Assembly (NCBI GenBank): GCA_016748015.1
Contig: JAAOMT010000776.1
Span: 696,879 to 760,878 of the forward strand
Reading direction: 5' to 3'
Length of the DNA: 64,000 bases
Source: Geosiphon pyriformis
Taxonomy: Eukaryota; Glomeromycota; Glomeromycetes; Archaeosporales; Geosiphonaceae
Position 1 is the stretch's first letter; each line of letters begins with the position of its first letter. The position numbers and the translations under genes are program-made. Positions 12,101 through 28,735 of this stretch are shown one piece after another. The notes under the pieces were generated by a model, which did no database searches, had not been told where the DNA came from, and saw only the letters and a program-made list of their open reading frames with translations.

Positions 12101-13890
12101 TTTAAACTAATTTTGAAGTATATTAATTTTTATATATAATAATAAAATCATTTAACAAGTTGAAAAAACTATACAATTATTGAAAAAAATATTTAACTAT
12201 AATATATTTTATTACTTATTGATATAAATATTTTTTTGAAAATTAATTTACTATATATATTAATTATTAAGTCTTAATTTAGTTAAAAAACAAAAAAATT
12301 AAATTACACATCTAAAAATAAATAGTAATAAAATTAAATATTATAAAAAAACAAGCAATTAAATTACAAACACTCTATTTTAATTGGTTATTTAATAAAA
12401 AACAGAATAATACTGACTAATTAAAATTAATTAATAATAAAATACTTTAAATTAAACATAACAATAGCTTAAAAGACTATTTTACATTTATTAAATTTTT
12501 GGATAAAAGACAATATTTATTAAAATATAATTAACAAAAAAAATATTTACAAAAACAATTAAATTTTTATTGAAAAAAACTAAAAAGATTTTAACTAATT
12601 TCAAAAAGTTATTCAATTTGAAAAAAAAGAAATCACAATATATAATACGTATACTAATTCTCTAACAGAATATTTTGGAAAAACAAAAACAATCCAAAAA
12701 ACATTAGTAAAATATTATTGGCCGATTTTTGTTAATGAAAAACAAATCTAATTAAAAAAAAAACTTTATTTAATTTTTGTTAATCAATCTTTTAAACTAC
12801 TTAACAAAATAAATAAAAGCTTGAACAATATTTAATCAAACAGCTGTTTTAATTGCCAACTTTATATATAAGAAAATTATATATTAATATTTAAATAAAG
12901 AAAAAACTTTGAGTATGTTACAAACTTTTTTTCTTTTATTATCTTTAAACAAATAACTTGATAGAATATTTTAATTAAATATTTTGTAAAACTTTAGCAA
13001 AAACCAATAAAGAAACAAATTTATAAAACAAAGTTTTGCTTTTAGCACTTTTTGTTTATTAAACAGTAAATAATAATATAACTAATTATAAACTTTTCTA
13101 TTTACTTTACAAACATATAGCACTATTATTCATTAAAATTAATAATTAAAACTGTATTTTTCAAAAAAATAACAGAAATTAGCTACAAAGATATTTTGTA
13201 ACGAAAACTTGAAACAATTCTCAGTAAAAACACAAATAATTATTTATAAAAAGATAAAAATATTCCAAAAAAGACTTTGGAAAATAAAAACATACAAACC
13301 ATTTTCTTTAAATATTGGTAACTTAGTTTTTAAATACTAATTAAATTGAGACAATATATCTGGTAACAAATTTTCAAGTTATTAGAAAAAACTATTTATA
13401 TAATTAAACTATTTATAATACATAAATCAAAAAGTATTATAAAAGATCTAATTAGTTATTTATTGTTGTAATACTTATAATATTAAATAGTAAATCATTA
13501 AAACAAATATAAATAGAATTATTAAAATTTTAAAACAAATGTATTTTCATTCAACATAAAAAATATTTTTTTAATCAAAATGTACAAAATACTTTTTTTA
13601 TATTTTATAAATATTGAATGAAAAATTATTTAGACAATTTGTTTATAAATAACAATAGAAAATAATATTAAAGTATATTTAGTTATTAACTTACAAAAAA
13701 CAGAAAATTGACAATAAGTTAAAAAAATGCATGCTCAAATACATAATTGTCAAAATACTTTTCTTTTCTAATATAATTAGAAAAATTATAAAAAATGTTT
13801 TATTTATTAACAAAAACTTGTTATATACAACTTGAAAATCATTGCTTTTGCTCAAAAAAAATTTTTCACGGTAAAATTAATGATAAAGGA
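9130..13890 (+). mobile_element. Decayed Ty3-type retrotransposon relic
   Basis: The region is extremely AT-rich and full of stops in all frames, but keeps traces of a plus-strand retroelement. These are a possible gag zinc-knuckle area with Asn/Lys-rich sequence near 10,830-10,990 (weak) and a recognisable integrase zinc-binding segment at 12,644-12,751. A purine-rich AAAGGAGGGA tract at about 13,885 could be a polypurine tract, although no 3' LTR was found after it. Substitutions relative to the family pattern are mostly explained by C-to-T or G-to-A changes. The boundaries are approximate, and it could be several nested relics. Confidence 0.45.
12644..12751 (+). pseudogene. Integrase zinc-binding (H2C2) fragment, Ty3-type
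   Basis: A 35-codon open stretch reads through TEYFGKTKTIQKTLVKYYWP. Known Ty3-type integrases have a G-H-F-x-x-x-K-T ... Y-Y-W-P pattern in the N-terminal zinc-binding domain, so FGKTKT and KYYWP are a good match. The expected Gly-His before FG reads Glu-Tyr, which G-to-A and C-to-T changes would explain. A stop follows immediately, and the downstream Cys pair and catalytic core were not recognised. Confidence 0.6.
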
Positions 13891-15820
13891 GGGAAATATC
13901 GTAAAATTTTGATTTAAAATAATTATAAGAATCTCGTATATTGGGCTCTTGGACATCACTGATTTTTGGCATCTCTTTAATGCCTTTTTAAAACATCTCT
14001 AATTAAAAATAAATTGGATTTACATTATTTTACCAACTTGGAAAATTTTTAATCAACTGAAAATTCCTCAGAAAAAGGTTTTGGATTTACCGAAAAATTG
14101 AAAAGCAATTGTAAAATAGTGTTAGCCGTATTTCAAGTATCATTGTTTTATGAACCGGTTTTTAACATGAGGATATCAATTTCTTGATAATAAATAAAAA
14201 ATGGTTCTCAAATATGTATATTCATAAATTTATTTAATGCATTAAACTTTAATATATTAATCTAAAATAAACAAACAAACATTTAATTTGAATTTTTAAA
14301 TAATTTAAAATTTATAACTTGTATTATAATTATTATTTTATTTGAAATAAATGGAAAATAGCTTTTTATACATAATATAAATATTTTAAATATTCAAAAT
14401 GTTTTAAAATATAATAAATAATACATATTTAAATAAGTTTATTATAATTATTTATTTAAATAAAACTCACTTATAATATATATTTATTTTTTGAATGTTT
14501 ATTAAATGTAATCCAATTGCAATTTATTTACATAAAACATGTATATATTTTTAATTATTCATGTTATATATTTTTAATATCTTATTTTTAAAATTGATTA
14601 CTAGTAAAATTTTTATTAAAAATTTTCAGCTAAAAACAAAACAAATCATACAAATCAAAATCAAAAATATCTAAAAATACAATGTAATAATTAATCTTAA
14701 ACAGAATAAAAAACTGTTAAAAAATATATATAATTATTAATAAGTTATAATATAGTTTAATATAATATAATATAACATAAAAATATTGCAATTTATTATG
14801 TAAATAAAAAATTAATTAATTATATCGAAAAAAAATTTCAGTTTTTATAAAAGGTATTCACCTACCCAAAATTTCATGTCCAAATAAAATTTTTAAAAAT
14901 TAACAGATAAATTTTCATTATAAAATTTTTTTATTAATTTGCGCATACTTGTTAACAATTTACTTATAACCATTTATTATCACAGTTATTTCATTATAAA
15001 TAATTATCAAATAAAAATTTACACTTATTATTTTTTAATTTATAAATAACCAGTCTTATTCTAAATAAAATAAAAGTTAAATCATTTTGAAATCATTTAT
15101 AGATTTTATTGACAATATTATCCAAAGCTTTTTTTCACTTTGTAGTTTAGTCAAGATTTATTTGTTTTAATTATATAAATTTTATTAGCAAAATTCAAGT
15201 TTTATTTGACCAAAACAGCTAACAAATTATTATTATGTTTTATAAATTGATATTATCCAAAGAACATTTTCAATTAAAATTTTTTTTTAATAATCAAGTT
15301 TATTGTGTCCATTTTTCACATTTTTTTATTTAATCACAAATATATAGATTTAAGTTTATTATTAATAGTTTTATTCCATATCAAAATTTTAACTATTATA
15401 TTTGTAATTTTAATCTTTAATTTAAATATATAATATATATATATCGATAAGTTAATTGGCTTTTTTAATATTTTTATAGCAACCTCTAATTAATTAAAAA
15501 TGTAAAACATTAATAATAAACTGGAAGCAAAAGAAGTTATAAGTATACTTAGAATTAAAAAATCATATAAATATAGTATCTTTTTATGCTTCAAAAGCCA
15601 TTTTCTTTTATGAATACCAATATTTTGTGAGTCAGAATTATATTTGAACTAAATTTAAACTGAACAAGAAATTTCCAATTTTTCTGTTTTTACAATGAGT
15701 TTATCAAAAATCAACTAATAGGAATTGATCAACCCCCGTTCTAGAATCATGAATAGGGTTCTACTTACCACATGTTGAATTACAATTCTTGATTAGTAGT
15801 TATTTTAACTTATTTATAAA
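13891..15820. other. AT-rich stretch with one less AT-rich island
   Basis: About 13,870-14,170 is less AT-rich than its surroundings but codes for nothing I could recognise. From 14,220 on the DNA is again nearly pure A/T with no supported feature. Confidence 0.45.
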
Positions 15821-15985
15821 ATGCCTCAAAAGAATTTTTGCCTACATATAACAGATGTGCTTCGGATTTTTATATTATTAGAATCGTCCATTATTTATTT
15901 CGTCATTGATATATATGTTCTATTTAAATTAAATAGAAAGTATCACGAATTTAGATTACCTCTGTCAGATTATAATAAAAAGTAA
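15821..15985 (+). CDS. Hypothetical small protein or first exon with one membrane helix
   Basis: The ATG at 15,821 opens a 54-codon frame ending at a TAA at 15,983. It has a hydrophobic stretch (residues about 14-33, with FILLESSIIYFVIDIYVLF) followed by a basic segment (KLNRKYHEF). It stands out from the flanking DNA by using His, Pro, Arg and Cys codons, which chance frames here rarely do. A GTAAAA motif just before the stop could be a donor, making this the first exon of a longer membrane protein, but no second exon was found. Family unknown. Confidence 0.3.
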   Translation: MPQKNFCLHITDVLRIFILLESSIIYFVIDIYVLFKLNRKYHEFRLPLSDYNKK

Positions 15986-18015
15986 AAATATCTGGTTCTA
16001 AAAAATAAGTGAGAATTTTTATTAAAGATTAATACCATTTGTGTTTATTAAAATAAACTTATTAAAAATTGAAAAATAAAAATAAAAATAAAAATTATTA
16101 ACTGTTTAATATTTATAATATTGAAAATTAATTACTGATTTCTATAAATCATAACATCTCTCATTTTTGATCATAGCCTATAGTTTACAAATAATTATGA
16201 AACCTCTAGACTAATTACAAATTTTGAAATTTTTTAAATAACTTTATCATTTTCTATTCTGTTTATTGCCAATTTTACTATGTTTTTATTGACTGGTTTT
16301 ACTAAAGACTGGTTATTTTGTAACTTATTATTTATCTTCAAATATACATACAAGAGTTTATTAGATAATTATATCCTAAATTTCATTGAGTTTATTAATA
16401 AAATTAGCTTTTGTCATCTATAATTTAGCTTTTGTGTATAAAATCTAAACTTTGAAAAATCGCTCTCTATCAAAATTTAATGTAATCAATTATTGTTTTT
16501 TTATTTCAAAATTTAAGAAATTGTTCTTTAGAGAAAGATTCATAGCGTAAACCTATTCAGAATGCACTGCGTTTAAAATAAGTTTTCTTTTCCAATTTTG
16601 ACTTACTTGGAAGGCTGATTTGAGAACGATAAACTATAAAATATTCTGTGAATACAAATTTCAAAATTGAAATCCTATCTAGCCTAAACCTCTAGAAAAT
16701 GTTTAATCCAGGGAATTTTTTTTTTGATGATTTGAAAAACTTCATACTCATCAAAAAAAATTCTACTGTTAGCGTAAAATGAAACTAAATGGATCATATT
16801 TAACACACACTGATATATATATATGATGCATTCACACACTGAATAAATATTCTTATAAATGATATATATATATTTAAAATGCAATAATTTTAAACCCATT
16901 AGTTTAGGATTCTATAACATTGCAACATTTTAAACATTCAAATAGTGATTTTGTACGATCACTTGGTAAAATATTTAAAATTAACTTATAGTCCACCCAC
17001 CCAAAAAATGAAAAAATAATTATTTAAAAGAGCTATCATGAATATATTCAATTCTAATCAGGAAAATATTACATAATTGATATTATGAAAAACCCTCATA
17101 AATTCAAACTTTGACTTTCTAAATTGTTAGAAATTAAAAGGCTTTTATTTAATTAAAAATAGCAATAGGATAATGAAAAGCATAGTTTTTGACGCAATGT
17201 AAATAAAGTGAATGAATTTCTAGCATTTTCGGGAATGTGATTTAACAAAATTACAGTTTGAAATCCTTATTTATTGGCAAGATAAACTCCTTAAAAATCT
17301 CTCTTTATCAATAGAATATTTATAATTTATTTTTTGCCAGAAAATAATTTCTTCAGCTTCATTAATTAAAACGCAATTTCATTTTTCGACTGACTTGAAG
17401 GAGCGTTAATTGTCATGAAAAGAAAATCTGACTATGTTTTCCCAGCTAATATTCAAAAGTTGCTTTTCTCATGATGATTGTTTTTTGGAATTACAATAAA
17501 ACTAATTTAGAAGTAGATGTAAGGAGATAATCGCCAATATCTCGAATTAGACTTTTTTATCAAAAGAAGCTATAACTTGAAAAATTTTGACAAAGAAAAA
17601 TGTATCCTAATATGAAATCAATCTAAATTTAAAATTATTTTTATTATGCGGCAAAGTAATTATCAGTTGCCATTTATGAGTGAATGCCAAGGCCCAAAAA
17701 AGTTAATTATGTTTCAATCTATAATGAAAACCAATAGTCCCATTTTCTGGGAGCTCGAAAGTGATAATCGCAATCAGATTCTAAAACGAAAATAGATAAC
17801 ACACACCTAAAAATATATCAATACTAAACAATTTCAATTTTTAATTAAAAAACATATATTTATAGTATATCTCTATAATCTAAATTATATAGAAAATAAG
17901 CTATGTCTTTTTTTTACATTTTCTGTTTTCTTTTCACGATAAATATTGTTAAATTCAAAGCTAAAATTATTAAACAAAGAAAATCATTACACTCATAATA
18001 ACAATTTCAAAAAGT
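15986..18015. other. AT-rich intergenic stretch
   Basis: No coding region is supported. It includes short TA runs near 16,810 and 16,861. The last part lies directly 3' of the minus-strand gene ending at 18,016. Confidence 0.5.
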
Positions 18016-21188
<3,173 letters not shown>

Positions 21189-23424
21189 AAGTTAATGATT
21201 AATAAAAATGGTTTAGAAAAACTGCTTCATTTTCATCTTAAAAAAATTGCTATTTTTCTTTTTAAAATAATTTTTTGGATTTGTTTTCTGTTCTCACAAA
21301 GTTTTTTAATCTCTTAATACTTAAATTATCGAAAAGTTTAAAATTTAAATATAGCTAAAATGACATTCATATCATGTAATGTATTTTGTAAATATTTATT
21401 ATTAGAATTCCTATGGAAGATCAATCTCAAGTATTACCTTTCATATTCCTTGTCATTATCCCTTTTTGAATTTAACCAAGGCGAGAGTTAAAATTTATAA
21501 AAATTAGTCTATTTAAGTGAATTGAATCAATTACCAATCCATCCATCCATCCATCCATCCATCCATCCATCCATCCATCCATCCATTCATCCATCCAAAA
21601 ATGGGAACACAACTTTTTAGTTTTTTTTTAATAATTGGGCGGGATTTCTTTTTATAAAGATTGAAGGCTTAGATCTAATTTACCGAAAAATATTCCCATA
21701 TCATAACATTCGAAACTTTCGTGGCGTAGGGTGATGCAAAATACTAAATTATGGATAGATCACAATTATTAATAAACTAATCAAATAATTATGTTATGGT
21801 TTATGTAATAATAGTAAAATACAGTTAATTTTAAATATAAACAAAAACATGAAATTTCCAAAATTAATTTATCAAAAAGGTGTGAAAATAAAATCTCTGA
21901 ACTATATATACACTATCAGCTATCTGACCTTCTATTTTTTGTAATTATTTTTATACTTTATACTTTTTTTATCTTTCTTAATTTATTTCATCATTATTCT
22001 TTATTTAAGTCTTGAAATTAGATTCTTAATTATTTGTTTGATCGCTTAATTAATCCACAAGTAGTGACATGTTCCGCAGATATTTTCCTAATTCTTATTT
22101 TGTATTTATTGCTAAAAAATCTATTTTTATTTGATATCTGTTGTTGTTATTGTTGAAATTAGATTGAAAATGTAAACTTCAACGAAAAATATCTGTTTAT
22201 CTGGAAAATTAATTAATTAATTAATTCTTTTTTTGATTAAAATCTTCTATTTTCTAAATGAAATTAAATCACTTTTCATTTTATTTCCTTCTATAAACAA
22301 TTAGATGATGATTTAAAATTCTAAACCAACTTGAAAAAGCAATCTCAACGAAAATAATAAAGAGTTTCATTTCTAATTTCGATTTAGTCTAAAAAAAAAA
22401 TTTTCTTTGTTCCTCTATTTGCATGCCTGAAATCTTAATTACCAAGAGTTCTCCACCATCAAACAAACGACCAACAAACGGAACAAATTGAGTATTTAAA
22501 AAAACCTGGAGCTTGAAAAGATTTATGAAATAACAGCGTTCCTGATAATCATTGCCTACACAGATCTGTTATTAATACATGTAAAAACTAGTTTCGGAGA
22601 GATATATATATATATGATTTGATCACAGATTATACTCACTTTTATCATAATAGGTAGTTTAAAAAGTACAGATTGTCATTTATCAGATAGTTAGGAGTAA
22701 ATCTTAAAGTCTGTATTCACAACTCATTTTATTTCCTTGGACAAAAACCAATAAAATCATATGCAATAATCTTACTATCTTATATACATCGACTAAGCTG
22801 TTGGCTTCTTCGAAGCAAGAAAAAAAAGGGCAAAGAGCATCAGTACAAACTGAAAATAGGATGATTATATTTGGAACCAGCGGTAGTTGTCTTATATGGT
22901 AAATCTCAAGTTTTTGAATTAAAGAAGTTTAAAATTTCTATTTAATTCTATAATTTTGCTAATTTCTCTAATATCAATTCGCTAAATTTTTTTAAAATCA
23001 CTAATTATAAAATTCTTTTCCAATTCTTTTATTGAAGAATAATCTATAAATCCAAATCTATTCGTATTTGATCCCAAAAAAACTAAAACTAACATGACCC
23101 TTACTACAACTCTTTCTTGAGATGAGAACAATAAAAAAAGAAAATTTGTTTGATGTAATCCTTTATTATTAAAATAAGTTAAAGCCAACTTTTAAATACA
23201 TTGCTCTTCATAAATTTCATAAACTTTCTGAAAATTACATCACAGTTGCTAAAATTAGGATTTAGAACTTTCATTGGTAAAAGTGGCTGAAATCCTGGGT
23301 TTTTGATCATTTGTAAAATAAATATTATAGATGGCCCAAAATATTTGATTAATTATACCAAGAGGGACTTCAATGACAAGACCTAGATTTCTCGTGTTTT
23401 TTTTGTGTAAGGTTAATTCCAGTA
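21189..23424. other. AT-rich intergenic stretch
   Basis: It holds the (ATCC)n repeat at 21,537-21,596. Short ATG-started stretches at about 22,426-22,491 and 22,860-22,900 (plus) use a wider range of codons than background and could be tiny exons, but no gene model could be supported. Confidence 0.45.
21537..21596. repeat. (ATCC)n microsatellite
   Basis: Fifteen tetranucleotide units, one with a C-to-T change. Confidence 0.95.
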
Positions 23425-23893
23425 TTAGTCATCCTTTGGAGAACTTTCATTATTTTCAATATTCGAATATTTATGCAATATAGTATTAGTCTTTAACTGA
23501 TCAATGCTCTTCGGCGCAGCCAAAAATGGCGTTGGCTTGGATATATTTAAATATATTTGAGAAAAATCTTCATTACTAACATTATTATGTGGTAGTTTAA
23601 AATTATAATTGAGCACAAACTAAGCAACAATTAGAGAAAGAAAGAAAGAAAGAAATTCAAGTAGAATGTCTTCTATCTGATTAATTCCAACAATCTTGGT
23701 AACAGCAGAAATCACGACGATGGTATGCTGGATGCTAAAGAGGAAGCAGACAAAAAGATCAAAAAGATAACATATCTTTCAATCAAAATTACTTTTTCAC
23801 TTTGTCTGGTTTTGTTACAGCATGCCCCATATACGGCATAAAACTAAAGATTCGACATGGCTTATAAGTTAGCAAAGCTAAATGAAACATATA
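23425..23893 (-). CDS. Hypothetical protein, three possible exons
   Basis: A minus-strand block at 23,793-23,893 lies between a CTTTACAG acceptor and a GTAATT donor and reads through PCRIFSFMPYMGHAVTKPDK. A second block begins at 23,734 after a TCTTTAG acceptor, in compatible phase (QHTIVVISAVTKIVGINQIE), and runs into a hydrophobic stretch over an AAAG repeat. A third block to the stop at 23,425 is polar (FKLPHNNVSNEDFSQIY). The link between the second and third blocks contains a stop and no obvious donor, so the model is incomplete or the gene is broken. I do not recognise the family; a membrane or secreted protein is plausible. Confidence 0.35.
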
Positions 23894-24775
23894 CTGTAAA
23901 GAAAAATAAAATGCTAGTTTTTTAATTAAAACTCAAAATATCAAGAGAGTAGTCAACTGACTGGATAAATAATTTTAAAAATGCCATTCTTCACCATAAC
24001 TACTAAATGTACAACGTTTTCTTCGCAGTTCTTAACGACGACTCTTTTCGAAGTCGAAAAAAAAAACGATTCAATCAGCAAGCTAAAGAAGATTATCAAG
24101 TAGAGAGTGTTATTTTTAGATCATATTTTCATGAACGAACTCGCACTCTAAAGATTAATATTTCTACCAGCAAGAAAAGAGATGAGCTGAAAATCCTGTA
24201 AGAAAAGCCTTATGCTAGAATTTGCAAATGAAAAAGGCAAAGTTCATGAGTTAAATTTATTATCATCTGCTTCTATTTGATAAGGAATTAATTCAACTCT
24301 TTAGCAGTTTTTGGCTAATGAAAGGGAAAAGAAAAAGAGAGCAAATATATTGAAGGGAAGTTTGGTTCTATTAACGACTTTATTTTCTATGGTAATCTAC
24401 AAAAATGAATTTCTTGTGGCAAATATTCAAATCTATAAAAAATTTTAGATACACCTAAAATAAAAGGTTAATATAACAAGGAATAAATATATAATAATTT
24501 TGTTTATAAATTAGAATTTTGAAAACTTCTTTGATATAAAAGATATAGTGTGATAGGTGATTGGAAAAAAATCTTTTTCAAAAAAAAGTTAATAATTATA
24601 TTACCTATTATTTTATTTTGTTTAAATGAGATGTTACAAAAAAACAAATAAGCTTAATTTATAGGATTTTTATGGCATTAGTTTTTTATTTTTTGATGCA
24701 TGAAAACCCACAGCAGTATTTGAATAGCCTCTAAAGTAATTCAAAAGTATAAATATAAACTACACCTCTCCTACA
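23894..24775. other. Intergenic stretch, one doubtful short frame
   Basis: A 64-codon ATG frame at 24,007-24,201 (plus) is Lys/Arg/Ser-rich, with no motif, no clear splice signal and no recognised family. It is not called as a gene. Confidence 0.4.
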
Positions 24776-25807
24776 ATGATTAAATGGATAAATCAAATTG
24801 ATATCCCACTAAAAATCAATCAAATCAAAAAACGCTCACAGTCACAACCCAAGAGACAAATTTTAACTTATGATGAAGAGTTAGAGGTTTTCTCGGATAT
24901 TGTATTCATGATAAATGCCATTAACCGCTTCGGTCTAAATAATATCGTTTTAAGAGTGCCTGGTTTACAAATTTAAGATTTTTGATTTTCTAAAAAAATT
25001 AGTCTTAAATGAAGGTTTCCTTAAAGAAATTAATAAATCTTTCAAATACTATTAATCAGTGGGGATTCAATATTATCAAGCCACATCGGAATAAATTGTA
25101 TTTGCGGGGCTAGTAATTATCTCAACCCCTTTAATATTTTTAAATCAAATAAAAACTTGAGATAATAATGCTTCTTTATTTATATTAGAAATTAACAAAA
25201 AAAGAATGGGCTTCAAGAAAGTCAAAACAAATCCTACTTTGTTTTAAAATGGTCTAAAGTTGGGCGAAAAATTTTTGTAGACTCAAAATTATTGAAAGAT
25301 GTGAAAATATTAGCTCATATTTTAATCCAAGCTATTCAATCATCTTTAATTCAATTCCCAAGAGTAACTGAATGGTATGATATTATATTTACAGGACATG
25401 GTCTTGGTGGAGGTTAGTTTCCTAAATGGTTTTTATTTTAAAGTTTGAAGTAAGAATCATTTATTTTTTTAATTATATATATATATATAAGCATATGCCT
25501 GCATTGCTGCAGTTATGTGGGTAATTGCAAAAAATAAAATTCTAAATATGAATACTTGGTCGAATATTAATTTAAGCGGAATAGGGCAGGGTATTTATAC
25601 TTTTGGAGCTCCGAGAGTTGGAAACGAGCACCTTAGCTATAATTTTACAAAAATATTCTTCACCGCCACTTTACCCATGGAAATGATCATGTGCCGCACT
25701 TTCCTGTGTCTTTAATGGGGAGGAGAGATTTCGGTACTGAAATTTGGATTGAGCCATTGAGTAATTGTAATTGTCCTGATGAAACTAAATATGTATTGGG
25801 ATTGTAA
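24776..25807 (+). pseudogene. Class 3 lipase-like gene, nucleophile Ser replaced by Gly (copy 1)
   Basis: Class 3 lipases are secreted or intracellular triacylglycerol hydrolases of the alpha/beta-hydrolase fold with a Ser-Asp-His triad and a GHSLGG elbow. Here the elbow reads GHGLGG (25,394-25,411), so the nucleophile at 25,400-25,402 is Gly. A 79-bp intron (25,413-25,491) follows directly, as in copy 2. After it come AYACIAAV and the family signature YTFGAPRVGN. A one-base frameshift near 25,655-25,660 precedes HRHFTHGNDHVPHFP, which holds the expected catalytic Asp (25,685-25,687). The end reads EIWIEPLSNCNC and stops at 25,807. The expected His before EIWI is not evident. The N-terminal part (24,776-25,200) is interrupted and matches the family poorly. 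It is a pseudogene, or a non-catalytic homologue with an added frameshift. Confidence 0.7.
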
Positions 25808-27989
25808 TTCTTCTGATTTGATGTCAAGTCAAAGAGAAGAATAGTTGAATTTGCAGTATTCTGATGAGAATATGGTTAGTGATAATCTATATTAGATTAG
25901 AAAATTTTTGATAAAGGTGTTAAAAAACAATGTTTTATTATTATTTTAAGAGTGTAATTCTGGTCAATCAATAAACAAAGTTCCTGACAAATTATTTCAT
26001 AATAGCCCTTATTTTAGGGTTGAATGAGCAATTGCGAACCAATTAGTAAATTCGAGAATTTTAAGCTTTGAAAAATTATGAAAATAGAAATAATTAGTAG
26101 TAGCTAATATTTTCTTTTTGCTATAAATTCAATGATTTGAGAATATTTTTAGTTTAAACAAAAAAGAAAGAGCTTTTGGTATATTTATTCTCCTTGGATT
26201 GATTGATTAATAAATTATGGCAATTAGCTTCGAATAAATGTTTTTGAGATGGGATATTATTTTAACATTTTCTATATTTCCTTTATTAATAGCTAAGAGG
26301 TTATGAAAAATTATGTACTTTATATATTGTTTTCTTCTTTTTTTTATTTAAAGAAATATATGTATTTATTCTAAACCACTTTTGATATAAAACAAATTCA
26401 ATTTTTTAAAACGCTATAAGGTGTGCTAAGAGTATTATAAATTTAAAGTTTTATTGACTGTTGCCTAAAAATATTGCTGTGAATTAGATTAATAAATTTT
26501 TATTTTTAAATTAATAATTTATAATTATAAGTAAAATAAAGATTATTTTTTTATTTAAAAGATTTATAATTTAATTAAAAAATTCTATTTTAATAAATTT
26601 TTATTGAAAATTATTATTATAAACTTGAATTTATAATATTTAAGAGAATTAAAGTTTTAACTATTTATATCGTTATATGTCTGTTATGATAATAATAATT
26701 TCATTATTATTATTTTAAAAATTAAATTAGATTTAATTGAAACTTGTCTTCAATATATTTATTTTTTTAATTTATATCAAAAAAGATTTTCACCAATAAA
26801 AATAAAATATTTTTTTGATGACTATTTCCCAATCATAAAATGATATTTAATATTGTAAAATTTTTTTGGAAAATTTTTAATTACCAATTTTTCTGATTGT
26901 CTTTAAATATATTTTTATCCGCATGAAAATAATTTACTTAAAACCAATTTTTAAAAATTATTCTATTATAATAATATTCTATTAAATTATGTTTATAATT
27001 TTATATGAATTAAATAATTAAAAATTTTGTTTATTTGCTCCTCATAATAAACCAAGTTCAAGATAAAAATAACACTATAATTTTAATCTATTAATATTCA
27101 CCACCACTACATATAATAATATTGAAAATGTATTAAAAATTTTAATTTTAATTAATCAATTATACAAAATATAAATTATGAAAATAACATAAAGCTAATT
27201 ATTTTTGTTAAAACTTGTTTAAACAACTTTTTAAGCATTAAAAAAAGCAGGTTATTTAATTTCTTTCTGAAAAAAATATTAAAAAAAGTTTCATTAATAA
27301 TCATAATTAAAAATGTCATTAAATTTATAATATATAGAAAGTATATTTTATTTTGAAAATTTTTTATGTTAATAATTAAATTGAATCGCTTTACAAAAAT
27401 TCTTTTTTTATATAAAATTTGTTGCTCATTTTCTCTTCGAATTTTCTTCGAATTTTGGGTTGCTCAACAAGCAAAGGACTTATTCAAAACTTATATTGCA
27501 AAACTCGAGAAAAATATAAATAATCTAATTGATATTTGGCTGGAAAAGCAAAACAAACCAATTTTTAAAATCACCAATAATGGAAATTTGACCACAATAA
27601 AAGCTAGTTTTTCGGTGATTATAAAATTTCTATCCAGACCCTCTATTCTAGATTATTTCTTTGTGATTTATAACACTCATTAAACAATTTCATCGATTCT
27701 TAAGGGTCATATATTAAGGGATTAAATTGAATAAGATTCATTGTTTGTCATGAGATGTTCCGGTTTGTTGTAATCTGTTTTTACAAAATAAAAAATTTTC
27801 GTTACTTGCTATCCACTAATTTTTTACTCTGATTCATGATAACTTCTATATCAGGCACTTATATGAATTCTGTAAAGTTAATCCATGGCAGTTCGGGTTA
27901 ACCTTTTTATTTTAGATACACACAAATATTTTTGGGAAAAGAATAACATTTTACATCTATTAGCTTTAGTTAATAGAGCAACATTAATA
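25808..27989. other. AT-rich stretch, one unassigned frame
   Basis: Mostly very AT-rich. A plus-strand frame at about 27,366-27,683 has a fairly natural-looking part (AKDLFKTYIAKLEKNINNL and on), possibly an exon or relic. It has no recognisable domain and no splice partners were identified, so it is only noted. Confidence 0.4.
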
Positions 27990-28735
27990 TTACATGTATA
28001 TATATTTAGTGAAAATTAAAATTAATTTTAATGTGGGCAATTTGAAGTTTTGAACCAGCACTACATTTTCTAAAGATTCAAATTCAACACATTTCACGAA
28101 ATATGGTTCTACATAGGCTGTAAAAGTCTTATAGTCTTGACCAGTTGCTGCACAGCTCTGAAGGAACAAATAATAAATCCCAATCAATATGAGAAGATCT
28201 CAAAAATATTAAAGGTACCCAAAATGGTTTATTTTGAAAAGGCTTTTTAAACCCTATTTCTAATCCATCTTCTGATCTACATTCAAAAATTCACTTTTGT
28301 GATAGACATAAAGAGACAAATCTTGTATTGATATAAGTCCTTTAGTATTCGGAATAAGAAGTGGTGGCCAGTCTATTATAGTGTTTTTAGCAAACGTAGC
28401 ATGGAATATTGCAAACCGACCAAGGTCAATTAAAGTCAAATAAAGTTTGCAAATTTCTCATTGCCAATACATGGTTGATGATATGTGAAGACACCAAAAT
28501 CATAATCTAATCACAAATGTTATTGTTACTACTAACAAGAAATAGTTGATGATTTTTCACATACCCCCACTGAGCCCATGTTTTGACAAAGCGAAAGACA
28601 AATTTGAATTTTGATTAGCAAGTGGTTCAAATATATTGAGGAATTCCTTTTGATAGCCAATCCAGGTTGTATAAATTTCTTTATGAATTTTTTCTTCACT
28701 TTATCTACTTGACAACCATTTTTTTATGAAAACTT
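27990..28735 (-). pseudogene. Class 3 lipase-like relic, elbow degraded (copy 3)
   Basis: Minus-strand reading gives KIHKEIYTTWIGYQKEF, matching the family's VHxGF-type segment. The elbow region follows as SKHGLSGG where GHSLGG is expected (about 28,565-28,590). A GTATGT donor comes directly after it, at the same place as the introns in copies 1 and 2. The next exon, from about 28,509 down, keeps IGNEKFANF (the PRxGN block) but with a damaged YTFG part. Later frames hold IIDWPPLLIPN (the D-x-V-P-x-x-P block) and VYHKSEF (the catalytic His and E-F-W block). The C-terminal end reads SCAATGQDYKTF. Several stops and frame changes mean it cannot be functional. It has opposite orientation to copies 1 and 2. 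Confidence 0.55.

Noticed and set aside
8640-13920. A complete LTR pair bounding the 9-14 kb relic
   Set aside because: Sequence after the purine tract at about 13,885 does not match the 8,790-9,130 segment, so a second LTR could not be shown.
9300-17000. Inserted mitochondrial DNA, considered because of the extreme AT content
   Set aside because: No mitochondrial gene, tRNA or rRNA segment could be recognised, and Ty3-type remnants point to nuclear repeat decay.
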